From: Phenylobacterium sp.
GTDB taxonomy: Bacteria > Pseudomonadota > Alphaproteobacteria > Caulobacterales > Caulobacteraceae
Assembly (NCBI RefSeq): GCF_022402485.1
Contig: NZ_JAKRSA010000020.1
Coordinates: 1-64,000 of the forward strand
DNA length: 64,000 nt
Reading direction: 5' to 3'
The notes under the pieces were generated by a model that was not told where the DNA came from, ran no database searches, and saw only the letters and a list, made by a program, of their open reading frames with translations. This document shows positions 47,827-56,246 of the stretch, piece by piece. The stretch's first letter is position 1. Every line of letters starts with the position of its first letter. The position numbers and the translations under genes were made by a program.

Positions 47827-48618
47827 ATGCGTTTCAAGCCAGCCTTCCTGACCCGCGCGACCCCAGCCGCCCTGGTGTTGGTCTTGCTCAGTGGCTGTGG
47901 CGAGGGCCAGGTGGTCACGGGCTCGCCCCTGGGACGTGAGCCAGAAGCCCCGACCACCTATCTTGCGCCCCCTCAAGCCCAAGCCCTTTTGGCCTCACCC
48001 CAGGGCATGCGCCTGGCCGGGCAGGCGGCCCCCGGCGCAAGGGTCCGCCTCGCGACGCCTGAGGGCGAGGTTCGGCTGACAGAGGCCGACAGCCGGGGGG
48101 CCTGGCAACTTGATCTGGGGACGAGCCGCGCGCCGCAGATCTTTGGCCTGTCGATGACTGTCTCAGAGCGCACGGTTCAGGCCGAGGGCTATCAACTGGT
48201 ATTGCCGGATGGACGGTTGGTGCTGCTGCGGGCCGGCACCGGCGCGGTCGTGGTTCAGGGGACCGAGGGCAACAGGATCGTCGCCTTCGATTTCGATGAG
48301 GAAGGGGGGGCTGTGATCTCCGGCCTTGCGCCGGCCGAGGCGATCCTGTCGGTGCGCATCGACGGGCGTACGGTATCGACCAGCGGTCGGGTCGATGGGG
48401 CGGGGCGGTTCAGCCTGCCCTTTGGCGCGCCGGTACCGCCGGGGCCTCACCAGATCCGGGTCCTGGGGGAATCTCTCGATCTCCGCGCCGAGGTGGATGC
48501 AACGCCAGCGCGCCCACCGGCCTCTGGGGCCTTCCGCGCCACGGCGACAGACTATGGCCTGCGCATTGACTGGCTGACCCCCGGCGGCGGTCTGCAATCA
48601 ACCCTGTTGGTGAAGTGA
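47827..48618 (+). CDS. Predicted lipoprotein with tandem beta-sandwich-like domains
   Basis: Envelope protein of 263 residues with a lipoprotein signal ending LLSGC (Cys near residue 24). The remainder shows repeated short strands with Ala/Gly/Arg turns (ASPQGMRLAGQAAPGARVRLATPEGEVRLTEADSRGAWQLDL, then VISGLAPAEAILSVRIDGRTVSTSGRVDGAGRFSLPF), resembling repeated Ig-like or carboxypeptidase-regulatory-like modules. I do not recognise a specific family. It is followed 13 bp later by the ABC exporter and may belong with it. Confidence 0.72.
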   Translation: MRFKPAFLTRATPAALVLVLLSGCGEGQVVTGSPLGREPEAPTTYLAPPQAQALLASPQGMRLAGQAAPGARVRLATPEGEVRLTEADSRGAWQLDLGTSRAPQIFGLSMTVSERTVQAEGYQLVLPDGRLVLLRAGTGAVVVQGTEGNRIVAFDFDEEGGAVISGLAPAEAILSVRIDGRTVSTSGRVDGAGRFSLPFGAPVPPGPHQIRVLGESLDLRAEVDATPARPPASGAFRATATDYGLRIDWLTPGGGLQSTLLVK

Positions 48619-48631
48619 TGAGAATGTTCCG

Positions 48632-50464
48632 TTGAGCCCCCCAGGACTGAGCCGCGGCCGGGGCGTGGGTGACCTGGCTGTCGCCGGTGACTTCCGCTTC
48701 TGGCCGGCCATGGCGGATCTGGGGGACCTGGTGATGCGTTCGGGCGCGCCGCAGCTGCGCCTGCGGCTGGCGGCTGCCGTGATCCTGGTCCTGATCGGCA
48801 AGGTCGCTGCCGTCCTTTCCCCTGTGATGCTGGGGGAAGCGATCAACACCCTGTCGGTTCCCGGCGGTGTCGTGGCGGTGGGCTCCGGCTTCATGGGTCT
48901 TGCCATCGCCTTCGCCGGTCTGCGCCTGCTGGCGGCCTGCGCGCCCTTCGCACGGGACGCGATCTTTACCGCCGTCTCCCAGTCCACCATGGCCACGGCG
49001 GCCGTCGAGGGCTTTGGGCATGCGGTGTCCCTGTCCCTGGACTTCCATCAGAGCAAACAGACGGGGACCCTGGCGCGGATCATTGAACGCGGGGCGCGGT
49101 CCACCGACTTCCTGATCCGCAGCGTGGTGTTCAATCTCGGTCCCACGGCCGTCGAGCTGGTGCTGGCCATGGGGGTGATGCTGCTGCGGCTGGACTGGCG
49201 CTTTGCCGCGACCGCCTTCCTGACTGTGGTGATCTATGCCGTGGTCACCTTCAAGATCACCGACTGGCGGCTGTCCCACCGTCGGGAGCTCAATGAGGCC
49301 GACGCCAGCGCTGCGGGCCTGTCGGTGGACGCCCTGATCAATTTCGAGACGGTGAAGACCTTTGGGGCCGAAACCCGGGCGGTGGGTGCCTATCGCTCAG
49401 CTATGAACCGCTATGTGGGGGCCGCCGTCACCGCCAACACTTCGCTCTCGCTGCTGAACGGTGCCCAGGCCGTAATCTTGAACCTCGGCCTGGCGGTGAT
49501 GACGGTCCTGGCCGGCCTGGAAGTCGCCGCCGGAACCATGCGGATTGGCGATGTGACCATGGCCATCCTGCTGCTCATCGGCATCTATGCGCCACTCAAT
49601 ATGCTCGGCTTCAACTATCGAGAGATCCGCCAGGCCTTCATCGACATGGAGCAGCTGGTGGCCCTCACGGGCCGCACCCCCGACATCGTCGACGCCCCCG
49701 GGGCGCAGATTCTGCCGCCGGCCGCCCCCGATGGCGCGCGGCTGGAATTCAGGGATGTGGGCTTCCGCCATGACGCCCGCAGCCAGGGTCTGCGGAATGT
49801 CAGCTTCATAGCTGAACCCGGGGCCACCGTCGCCCTGGTCGGGCCGTCCGGTGCCGGCAAGACCACGGCGGTTCGGCTGGCCCTGCGGCTGATTGATCCG
49901 CAGGAGGGCGCTGTGCTTTTGGACGGGCTGGATCTGCGCCAGGTGCGTCAGGCGGCCCTGCGTCAGGCCATAGCCCTGGTGCCCCAGGACGTGGCCCTGT
50001 TCAACGACACCCTGCGGGCCAACATCGCCTTTGGTCGGCCCCAGGCCAGCCTCACGGAGATTGAGGCGGTGGCCGCTGCCGCCGAGCTCGCCCCGTTCAT
50101 TGAGTCCCTGCCAGACGGCCTGGAAACCCGGGTCGGCGAACGGGGCTTGAAGCTGTCGGGCGGGGAGCGCCAGCGGGTTGGCATTGCCCGGGCCCTGCTG
50201 GCCAATCCCCGGCTGTTGATCCTCGACGAGGCCACCAGCGCCCTGGACGGGCGCACGGAAGAGGCTATCCAGGCCACCCTGCGCAAGGTGCGCACAGGTC
50301 GTACCACCCTGGTGGTGGCCCACCGTCTGTCGACCATTGTCGACGCGGACCTCATCGTCGTCCTGCGGCGGGGCCGGATCGTTGAGACCGGAACCCACGA
50401 GGCCCTGCTGGCGTCAGCCGGGGAGTATGCCGCCCTGTGGCGACGCCAGACCCGCCAGCGCTGA
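48632..50464 (+). CDS. Atm1-type ABC transporter (permease-ATPase fusion)
   Basis: Half-size exporter of 610 residues: six transmembrane helices over residues about 50-330, then a nucleotide-binding domain. Walker A is VGPSGAGKTTAV near residue 410, the signature LSGGERQRVGIAR near residue 508, Walker B LLILDEATSALD near residue 530, and the H-loop VAHRLSTI. The membrane part resembles the Atm1/HMT1 group that exports glutathione-linked metal or sulfur species (LNFEFVKxF-like INFETVKTFGAE is characteristic). The start TTG at 48632 has no clear ribosome site; a Met at 48710 is an alternative. Confidence 0.92.
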   Translation: MSPPGLSRGRGVGDLAVAGDFRFWPAMADLGDLVMRSGAPQLRLRLAAAVILVLIGKVAAVLSPVMLGEAINTLSVPGGVVAVGSGFMGLAIAFAGLRLLAACAPFARDAIFTAVSQSTMATAAVEGFGHAVSLSLDFHQSKQTGTLARIIERGARSTDFLIRSVVFNLGPTAVELVLAMGVMLLRLDWRFAATAFLTVVIYAVVTFKITDWRLSHRRELNEADASAAGLSVDALINFETVKTFGAETRAVGAYRSAMNRYVGAAVTANTSLSLLNGAQAVILNLGLAVMTVLAGLEVAAGTMRIGDVTMAILLLIGIYAPLNMLGFNYREIRQAFIDMEQLVALTGRTPDIVDAPGAQILPPAAPDGARLEFRDVGFRHDARSQGLRNVSFIAEPGATVALVGPSGAGKTTAVRLALRLIDPQEGAVLLDGLDLRQVRQAALRQAIALVPQDVALFNDTLRANIAFGRPQASLTEIEAVAAAAELAPFIESLPDGLETRVGERGLKLSGGERQRVGIARALLANPRLLILDEATSALDGRTEEAIQATLRKVRTGRTTLVVAHRLSTIVDADLIVVLRRGRIVETGTHEALLASAGEYAALWRRQTRQR

Positions 50465-50469
50465 ACCCC

Positions 50470-53400
50470 TTATTCTGCAGCGGCGGGGGAGGGGCTTTCG
50501 GCCTCGACGGGATCGGTCTTGGCCGGTCCCCGCAGCCCCAGCTTCCCGCGGCCCCATCCGGCAAGCCGGCCCAGACGCTCCTTGTAGACCTTGGGGGCTG
50601 CCAGCATCACAGGGGTCAGGACGAGGGTCAGCAGGGTGGCGAAGGACAGGCCCCAGACCACGGCAGCTGAGAGCTGGACCCACCACTCCGAACCCGGTGC
50701 CCGATACTCGATGTGCCCGACCCGGAAGTTGGGATGCAGCTGGAACATCAGCGGCAGGAGGCCAACGACCGTCACCACGGTCGTCAGGATCACCGGGCGG
50801 AAGCGCTGGGTGGCCGACCGCACGGCGGCGTCATCGGCGTCGTAACCTGACCTGCGCAGCTGGTAGTAGGTGTCCACCAGCACGATGTTATGGCCCACCA
50901 CGACGCCGGCCAGGGCGACGATTCCGGTCCCCAGCATGATCACCGAGATGTAGTTGAAGGTGCCAAGGAAATTGATCTGAACCCCCAACAGCACGCCGAC
51001 GGTGGACAGGGCCACGGCCGACAGGGTGACCACCACCCCGTAGAAGCTGTTGAACTGCCAGAGCAGGATAACCCCCATCAGGAACAGGGAGACGGCCATG
51101 GCGACGATGAAGAACTGGGCCGCCTCCTGGCCCTCTTCGTCAGCCCCGGTGAACTTCCACCGGACATCGTCGCTGATCTGCGCCTGCTCAAGCCAGGGGC
51201 GCAGTTCGGCGATTTTCTGATTGGCGGCCACGCCTTCGATGGCATTGGCCTGAACGATCACCAGCCGCTGCCCGTCCCGCCGCTGGATTGTCGTTACCTG
51301 CTGAGCTGGGGCCTGCCGGATGAAGTAGCTGGCCGGGACAGGTCCAAGGGCGGTGGAGATCTTCAGGTCGTCGAAGGCGGCAATATTGCGTGCCTCGGCG
51401 GGGAAGCGCACCCGGATGTCCAGCTCGTCCTCGGCATCGTCCGGGCGGAACCGGCCCACCAGAACCCCCGTGGTGACGAACTGGATGGCCTGGCCCACCG
51501 ACAGAACGTCGACGCCATAGCGCCCCGCCGCCTGGCGATCGACGGCCAGGTTCAGCTCGATGCCCGGAGAGGTCCGGTTGTCTTCCAGTTCGAAGAGCTC
51601 AGGGTCGGCCTCCAGCCTTGCCCGGATGAGATCGGCCGCCGCATTGAGCGCCTGGGGGTTCTGGCTGCGAAGCTCGACCTGAACATCCTTGCCGACGGGG
51701 GGCCCGCCCTGTGGTTCGCGGACCTCGATCAGCACCCCGGGCATGTCGTTCAGCCGGGTGCGGATGTCATTGAGGATATCGGCACCCCGGAGCCCAAGTT
51801 CGCCGCGTTCCTCAAAGTCCAGCAGATCGACCTGCAGGCGACCGACCGTGTCGTTCGGCGGCCCGCCGCCGCCACCGCCGGGGCTGGCGGCCCCAGACCT
51901 CGTATAGATGGAATCCACGCCGGGCACGTCCAGCAGCCGCGCTTCGACCTGGCGCACCAGCACGTCGTGGGCCTCGGGCGACAGGTTGCCGCGCGCCTTG
52001 ACATAGACCTGGGCCCATTCCGGATCCTCTTCCAGGAAGAACTCCGTCCGGTGGGTGGTCGAGCCGAACCAGGCCACGATGACGATCACGATCAGCAAGG
52101 TGCCGGCGAAGGTCCGCGTGGGCGCAGCACTGAGCGTCCAGAGCATCCGGGCATACCAGCCCATGAAGCCGGACATTTCCCGGGGATCGCCCCGTTCAGA
52201 CTTTTCGATCTCGGCCAGATGCGCCTCATCGACCGCCGCCTTGCGGCCAAAGATCGAGCCTAGGGCCGGCGTGAAGATCAGAGCGATGAAGATCGACGCC
52301 CCCAGGACGTACATCAGGGTCAGGGGCAGGAAGCTCATGAACTTGCCCGGGATCGAGTTCCAGAACATGAACGGCAGGAAAGCGCAGAGCGTCGTCAAAG
52401 TGCCATTCAGGACGGGGAAGAACATGCGCTTGCCGGCCGCGGCGAAGGCCTCTTCCTTGGGCAGGCCCTCGGCCATTTTCCGGTCGGCGTACTCGACCAC
52501 CACAATGCCCCCGTCCACCAGGATGCCGACGGCCAGCACGAGGCCGAACATCACCATCTGATTCAGGGTGACGCCTGCGGCATTGAGCATCAGGAAGGCC
52601 AGCATGAAGCAGGCCGGGATCGCGGCGCCCACCATCAGACCCTGCCGGATGCCCAGGCTGTAGACGATGATCATCATCACCAGGATGGTGGCGATCAGCA
52701 GGCCAGACTCCAGCACCGACAGGGTCCGGTAGATGAAGTCGCTCTGGTCATAGGTGAAGGACACACGGACGGTGTCGGGCCAACGGGTCTCTTCTTCGGC
52801 CACCACCGCCCGGACGGCGTCGACTGTGTCGAGGATGTTGGCACCGCTCCGCTTGGCCACTTCCAGCGACATGGCCGGCTCGCCATTGAAGCGGGTGATG
52901 AAGTTCGGTTCCTTGAAGGTGCGCCGAACCTCGCCGATGTCGCCGACGGTGATGACCCGATCGCCGCTCTTCTTGATGGGCAGGCTGAGGATGTCGGACG
53001 GGTCTTCGACCACGCCGGGCACCTTGACGGCGAATTGGCTGCCCCCAGACCGCAGGTTTCCGGCTGGGACCAGCTGGTTGTTGCGACTGATGACCTGGGC
53101 AAGTTCCCCGGTGGTGACGTTGTAAGCCTCCATCCGCAGGGGATCGATGGTGACTTCGAGCATTTCCTCGCGGCCGCCGGAGAGTTGCACCTCCAGGACT
53201 CCTGGCGCAGCCTCCAGGCGATCCTGCAGGGATCGGGCGATCCGATAGAGCTCCCGTTCCGGGGCGGCCCCTGACAGCATGATGCCAATGATCGGCTCGC
53301 CGCTGAAATTGGCCTCTTCGATGATGGGCTCTTCAGCATCTGGTGGGAACCGGCCCCGGGCCAGATCCACCTTGGCCCGCACCTCGGCCAGGGCGGTGTC

Positions 53401-53709
53401 CTTATCAAAATCGGCCTCGAACTCGAGATTGACGATGCCCATGCTCTGTCGGGCGGCGGAGTTCATCTCCTTCAGCCCCTCGATGGACTGAAGTTCCACC
53501 TCCAGCGGCTTGACCAGCAGGCGCTCGGAGTCCTCCGGGCTTACCCCCGGATAGGGGACAACCACCGAAACGAACGGGAAGTCGATGTCGGGATTGGACT
53601 CCCGGGGCATGTCCAGATAGCCGAAAAACCCAAAGATACTGGCAATCAGCGTGACGCCGAGCACGACTTTCCGCCGCTTGATGGCGCCGTCAATCAGCGG
53701 ACCGATCAT
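50470..53709 (-). CDS. RND efflux transporter permease subunit
   Basis: AcrB-type inner-membrane pump of 1079 residues with twelve transmembrane helices and two large periplasmic porter domains. TM4 reads LAVGILVDGGIVVVEYADRKMAEG: the proton-relay Asp-Asp pair of typical HAE1 pumps is Asp-Gly here. TM10 reads VVVGHNIVLVDTYY where most pumps have a Lys, so the relay chemistry differs from E. coli AcrB. It is preceded by the adaptor gene (divergent gap of 93 bp on the same strand) and likely forms a tripartite pump with an outer-membrane factor not present in the window. Confidence 0.9.
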   Translation of the reverse strand: MIGPLIDGAIKRRKVVLGVTLIASIFGFFGYLDMPRESNPDIDFPFVSVVVPYPGVSPEDSERLLVKPLEVELQSIEGLKEMNSAARQSMGIVNLEFEADFDKDTALAEVRAKVDLARGRFPPDAEEPIIEEANFSGEPIIGIMLSGAAPERELYRIARSLQDRLEAAPGVLEVQLSGGREEMLEVTIDPLRMEAYNVTTGELAQVISRNNQLVPAGNLRSGGSQFAVKVPGVVEDPSDILSLPIKKSGDRVITVGDIGEVRRTFKEPNFITRFNGEPAMSLEVAKRSGANILDTVDAVRAVVAEEETRWPDTVRVSFTYDQSDFIYRTLSVLESGLLIATILVMMIIVYSLGIRQGLMVGAAIPACFMLAFLMLNAAGVTLNQMVMFGLVLAVGILVDGGIVVVEYADRKMAEGLPKEEAFAAAGKRMFFPVLNGTLTTLCAFLPFMFWNSIPGKFMSFLPLTLMYVLGASIFIALIFTPALGSIFGRKAAVDEAHLAEIEKSERGDPREMSGFMGWYARMLWTLSAAPTRTFAGTLLIVIVIVAWFGSTTHRTEFFLEEDPEWAQVYVKARGNLSPEAHDVLVRQVEARLLDVPGVDSIYTRSGAASPGGGGGGPPNDTVGRLQVDLLDFEERGELGLRGADILNDIRTRLNDMPGVLIEVREPQGGPPVGKDVQVELRSQNPQALNAAADLIRARLEADPELFELEDNRTSPGIELNLAVDRQAAGRYGVDVLSVGQAIQFVTTGVLVGRFRPDDAEDELDIRVRFPAEARNIAAFDDLKISTALGPVPASYFIRQAPAQQVTTIQRRDGQRLVIVQANAIEGVAANQKIAELRPWLEQAQISDDVRWKFTGADEEGQEAAQFFIVAMAVSLFLMGVILLWQFNSFYGVVVTLSAVALSTVGVLLGVQINFLGTFNYISVIMLGTGIVALAGVVVGHNIVLVDTYYQLRRSGYDADDAAVRSATQRFRPVILTTVVTVVGLLPLMFQLHPNFRVGHIEYRAPGSEWWVQLSAAVVWGLSFATLLTLVLTPVMLAAPKVYKERLGRLAGWGRGKLGLRGPAKTDPVEAESPSPAAAE

Positions 53710-53802
53710 ACTCTCAAAGCCTTCTGTGCGGGGCGCCCTGGAGCGCGCTCCCTAAGAGTGGAACTCGGCATTACGGTCAAAAACACGCTTTAAAACTGGA
53801 CT

Positions 53803-54864
53803 TTAGCGAGCCAAGGCCACGCGAACCTTCTGGCCTTGATCAACATAGGATTGGCCGACCGTGATGATTCGAGCCTCCCCGGTCAGCCCGCGAACCCAGA
53901 CCCCTTCGGCCGTCTCCTCGGTCACCTGAACCGGCGTGAAGATGACGATGTCGTCCTGGCCCACATGGCGCACGCCTTGCCGGCCTTCGGCGTCGAGCAC
54001 CATGGCCGATGGGGGCACCAGATGTGCCGGGCCCGCAGCGGTGGTGATCTGCACATCGGCCGACAGGCCAGAGCGAACCGCCTGCGAAGGATTGCCGGCC
54101 ACGACCTCCAGTCGGTAGGTGCGGGTTTGAGGGTCAGCATCCCGGCTGACGAAGCGGACCTGGCCCGACAGGGTTTCCCCCGAGATCAGGGTCGCCGTGG
54201 CGGGCTCGCCAATGCGAATCTGCCCCGCCTGCGTTTCAGGAACATTGCCGACGATCAGGATGGGGTTGAGTTCAATTACAGTTCCACAGGGCTGACCCGG
54301 CGCAAGATAGGTCCCGATCTCGGCTTCACGATTATCGAAGACCCCCGCGAAGGGCGCGCGGATATTCACCTGTTCCAGGGCGATTTCAGCCTGGCGAACG
54401 GCGGCGGCGGCCGCGTCGAGGCTGGCCTGATCCTGGAGCACCTGGGTCTCAGAGCGGAAGCCCTTTTCAGCCAGGGCGGCAGACGCGCGGCGCTGCAGTT
54501 CGCGCGAGCGCAAGGCCGCTCGGGCCTGATCCAGGGCCGCCTGGCGGGCGTCCACCGACAGCCGGCAAAGCACTTCGCCCTTGCGCACAAAGCCGCCCTC
54601 CCGGGCTGGTGTGGCGGCGACAACGCCAGGTGTCTCGGCGCGGACCACGACGGTGCGCGCGGCCTCGGTGCGGCCCCGCAGGGTCACCAGATAGGGACGG
54701 TTGACCTCCGGGGTCACGCTGACCTGCACCTGTGGCGCCTGTTCGGCCACCTCGGGTTCTTCAGCCGGAGTGTTGTCGCCCCCCAGCAGGGACATCCCCA
54801 CGAAATACACCACCAACACGCCAAACACGGCGAGAATGAAGATGTGAGACGCCTTCAGACGCAT
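53803..54864 (-). CDS. RND efflux periplasmic adaptor subunit
   Basis: Membrane-fusion protein of 353 residues for the permease encoded downstream. A single N-terminal transmembrane helix (HIFILAVFGVLVVYFVGMSLL) is followed by the lipoyl/hairpin half (ARTVVVRAETPGVVAATPAREGGFVRKGEVLCRLSVDARQAALDQARAALRSRELQRRASAALAEKGF) and the beta-barrel domain (TATLISGETLSGQVRFVSRDADPQTRTYRLEVV). The start is set at 54864 where GGGGA lies 10 bases upstream and the fold begins; an open frame further upstream is disregarded. It is divergent from the VOC gene. Confidence 0.9.
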   Translation of the reverse strand: MRLKASHIFILAVFGVLVVYFVGMSLLGGDNTPAEEPEVAEQAPQVQVSVTPEVNRPYLVTLRGRTEAARTVVVRAETPGVVAATPAREGGFVRKGEVLCRLSVDARQAALDQARAALRSRELQRRASAALAEKGFRSETQVLQDQASLDAAAAAVRQAEIALEQVNIRAPFAGVFDNREAEIGTYLAPGQPCGTVIELNPILIVGNVPETQAGQIRIGEPATATLISGETLSGQVRFVSRDADPQTRTYRLEVVAGNPSQAVRSGLSADVQITTAAGPAHLVPPSAMVLDAEGRQGVRHVGQDDIVIFTPVQVTEETAEGVWVRGLTGEARIITVGQSYVDQGQKVRVALAR

Positions 54865-55105
54865 GCGATTCAATTTCCCCAAGCCCTTCCGGAGGCGTGA
54901 ACCCCCTGGAAGGCTGCAGCCTCGCGTTCTTTGAGACTCCGTCGGGGTTGTGCGGCGGGCACCGTCACCGTGCAAATGAATTCGCAGACAGGATGGGGAC
55001 TGTGCCGCAACTACCCCTGACGAACCTGATTTTGCGGCCTAGACTGGACCGAAATTCTGCGGGCTCCGCCTGGGGTGCCCTGCAATCTGAGAGACGGACG
55101 CACGA

Positions 55106-55546
55106 ATGAGATACCTGCACACCATGGTTCGCGTACGCGATCTCGAGGCATCCCTGGATTTCTATTGCAGCAAGCTCGGCCTGGTGGAGGCCTCGCGTTT
55201 CGAAAACGCAGCGGGCCGGTTCACCCTGGTTTTCCTGTGCGCTCCGGGGGACGAGGCAGACGCCCGCGCGCGGCGGGCCCCCATGGTCGAGCTGACCCAT
55301 AACTGGGACCCTGAAGACTATCAGGGTGGCCGCAACTTTGGTCATCTGGCCTATGCGGTGGACGACATCTATGCCGCCTGCCAGCGGCTCATGGATGGCG
55401 GCGTGGTGATCAATCGCCCCCCCCGGGACGGGCATATGGCCTTTGTACGCTCTCCCGACGGCATTTCGATCGAGTTGCTGCAGGCCGGCGCGGCTCTCCC
55501 CCCGGCGGAGCCGTGGGTGTCCATGGCCAATCAAGGCCAATGGTAG
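55106..55546 (+). CDS. VOC family protein, glyoxalase I-like (lactoylglutathione lyase)
   Basis: Metalloenzyme of 146 residues that isomerises the methylglyoxal-glutathione hemithioacetal. Metal ligands of GloA are in place: His in [10 protein letters not shown], Glu in MVELTHNWD, His in [12 protein letters not shown] and Glu in SIELLQAG. The two VOC half-domains span residues 1-75 and 75-146. The tRNA-Asn gene follows on the opposite strand. No methylglyoxal-specific partner is visible. Confidence 0.9.
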   Translation: MRYLHTMVRVRDLEASLDFYCSKLGLVEASRFENAAGRFTLVFLCAPGDEADARARRAPMVELTHNWDPEDYQGGRNFGHLAYAVDDIYAACQRLMDGGVVINRPPRDGHMAFVRSPDGISIELLQAGAALPPAEPWVSMANQGQW

Positions 55547-55609
55547 AACCAGGGTGAGTTGATTGGGATGGGGCGGCCATCGACACTTGGGTCGGCGGCG
55601 AAAGAACGG

Positions 55610-55685
55610 TGGCTCCCCGAGCAGGACTCGAACCTGCGACAAGTCGGTTAACAGCCGACTGCTCTACCAACTGAGCTATCGGGGA
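55610..55685 (-). tRNA. tRNA-Asn (anticodon GTT)
   Basis: Complete cloverleaf on the minus strand with encoded CCA. The acceptor stem pairs TCCCCGA with TCGGGGA, and discriminator base G precedes CCA. D-arm GCTC...GAGC, anticodon stem GTCGG/CCGAC with loop CTGTTAA (anticodon GTT, Asn codons AAY), T-arm GCAGG TTCGAGT CCTGC. It overlaps no gene; transcription from the minus strand would pass a strong terminator upstream at 55767-55794. Confidence 0.95.
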
Positions 55686-55766
55686 TCAGCACCGTAGGGC
55701 GGCGGCTATACGCTGGGCTGGCCGGTGGTGCAAGTCTCTGGCGCGCGCCTATCCACAGCGCAGATC

Positions 55767-55794
55767 AAAAAAAAGCCCGGCCAAAGCCGGGCTT
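55767..55794 (-). terminator. Strong intrinsic terminator (minus strand)
   Basis: Stem AAGCCCGGC / GCCGGGCTT (55773-55781 with 55786-55794) with a 4-base loop; on the minus strand it is followed by eight U residues (55767-55774 read in complement). It is the best intrinsic terminator of this stretch and must end a transcript coming from higher coordinates, yet no minus-strand gene lies between it and phnD. This is the reason to suspect a small RNA at 55775-55842. Confidence 0.92.
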
Positions 55795-55842
55795 GAGAAG
55801 GTTGGTGATGGTGGGGTGTCTTCAAAGAAGACCTGACCAACC
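55775..55842 (-). ncRNA. Candidate small RNA upstream of tRNA-Asn
   Basis: On the minus strand, from about 55842 down to the terminator, the sequence folds into an outer stem GGTTGGT / ACCAACC (55801-55807 with 55836-55842) enclosing an inner hairpin GTCTTC / GAAGAC (55818-55823 with 55827-55832), then runs into the terminator hairpin with its U-tract. A CATAAT-like -10 (complement of 55849-55854) and a perfect TTAA-N7-TTAA site (55856-55870) sit directly upstream. No frame with a start codon of useful length exists in it. The boundaries and the transcript itself are inferred. Confidence 0.5.
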
Positions 55843-55855
55843 TGTCCAATTATGG

Positions 55856-55871
55856 TTAAGGCGAGATTAAC
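55856..55871. promoter_or_regulatory. CtrA-type box (TTAA-N7-TTAAC)
   Basis: TTAA at 55856-55859 and TTAAC at 55867-55871 with exactly 7 bp between, identical to the CtrA consensus read on the plus strand, and TTAA-N7-TTAA on the minus strand. It lies just upstream of the candidate minus-strand small RNA and in the long leader before phnD (start 56247), so either direction could be regulated. Confidence 0.55.
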
Positions 55872-56246
55872 GATGCGGGCGGCGTGAGAGTCGCCACGGG
55901 TCTGTCAGGCGGCAGATTGAGGAGCCTCCGGTCGGGCCCCGCGAACAAGAGTGCGCCCCCTTTCGAGAAGCTGAGGACATACAGAACCGCATGCAGATCA
56001 TTCTGGAGAGTCGAAACCTCGCCTAGGGGCTAGCGTTCCTGAAAGTCAGCCCGATTGCCCTCCGGGACAGGGTGTCCAGGTGCGTCGGGCCTTTCCCACT
56101 TTGCGACCGCTCACCCAACAAGTTTGGCGACCATTGGCCCCTCGCCGCAGGCGGGTGTCACTGCGGCTTCACGTGCAGATGCGAAACCTCCGGCTTGGCG
56201 TCGGACTTCATGTGGCGCCGCGACATGACAGCGTAGAGGTTCCCCC
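55872..56246. other. Gene-free leader before phnD
   Basis: About 375 bp with no convincing coding frame on either strand: short open frames lack codon bias and any recognisable start context. Visible features are a GGACA-GGG-TGTCC hairpin near 56068 and the Pho-box-like pair at 56155-56172. No riboswitch family was recognised. It may hold the phn promoter and a 5' leader. Confidence 0.5.
56155..56172 (+). promoter_or_regulatory. Pho-box-like direct repeat upstream of phnD
   Basis: Two 7-mers, GTGTCAC (56155-56161) and GCTTCAC (56166-56172), are spaced 4 bp apart as in the PhoB box CTGTCAT-N4-CTGTCAT. The first matches five of seven positions, the second fewer. It lies 75 bp before the phnD start. 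Regulation by phosphate starvation is plausible for a phosphonate importer but the match is weak. Confidence 0.35.

Noticed and set aside
54971..54986. Fur-like palindrome TGCAAAT-GA-ATTCGCA between the RND adaptor and VOC genes
   Set aside because: Arms resemble an iron box but the spacer is 2 bp rather than 1, one arm position mismatches, and neither flanking gene is an iron gene. It is recorded here only as a possible coincidence.
55870..56040. Possible 6S-like RNA on the minus strand
   Set aside because: A GTTCGCGGGGCC segment looked reminiscent of the 6S central region, but the closing stem and the pairing 3' half could not be found.
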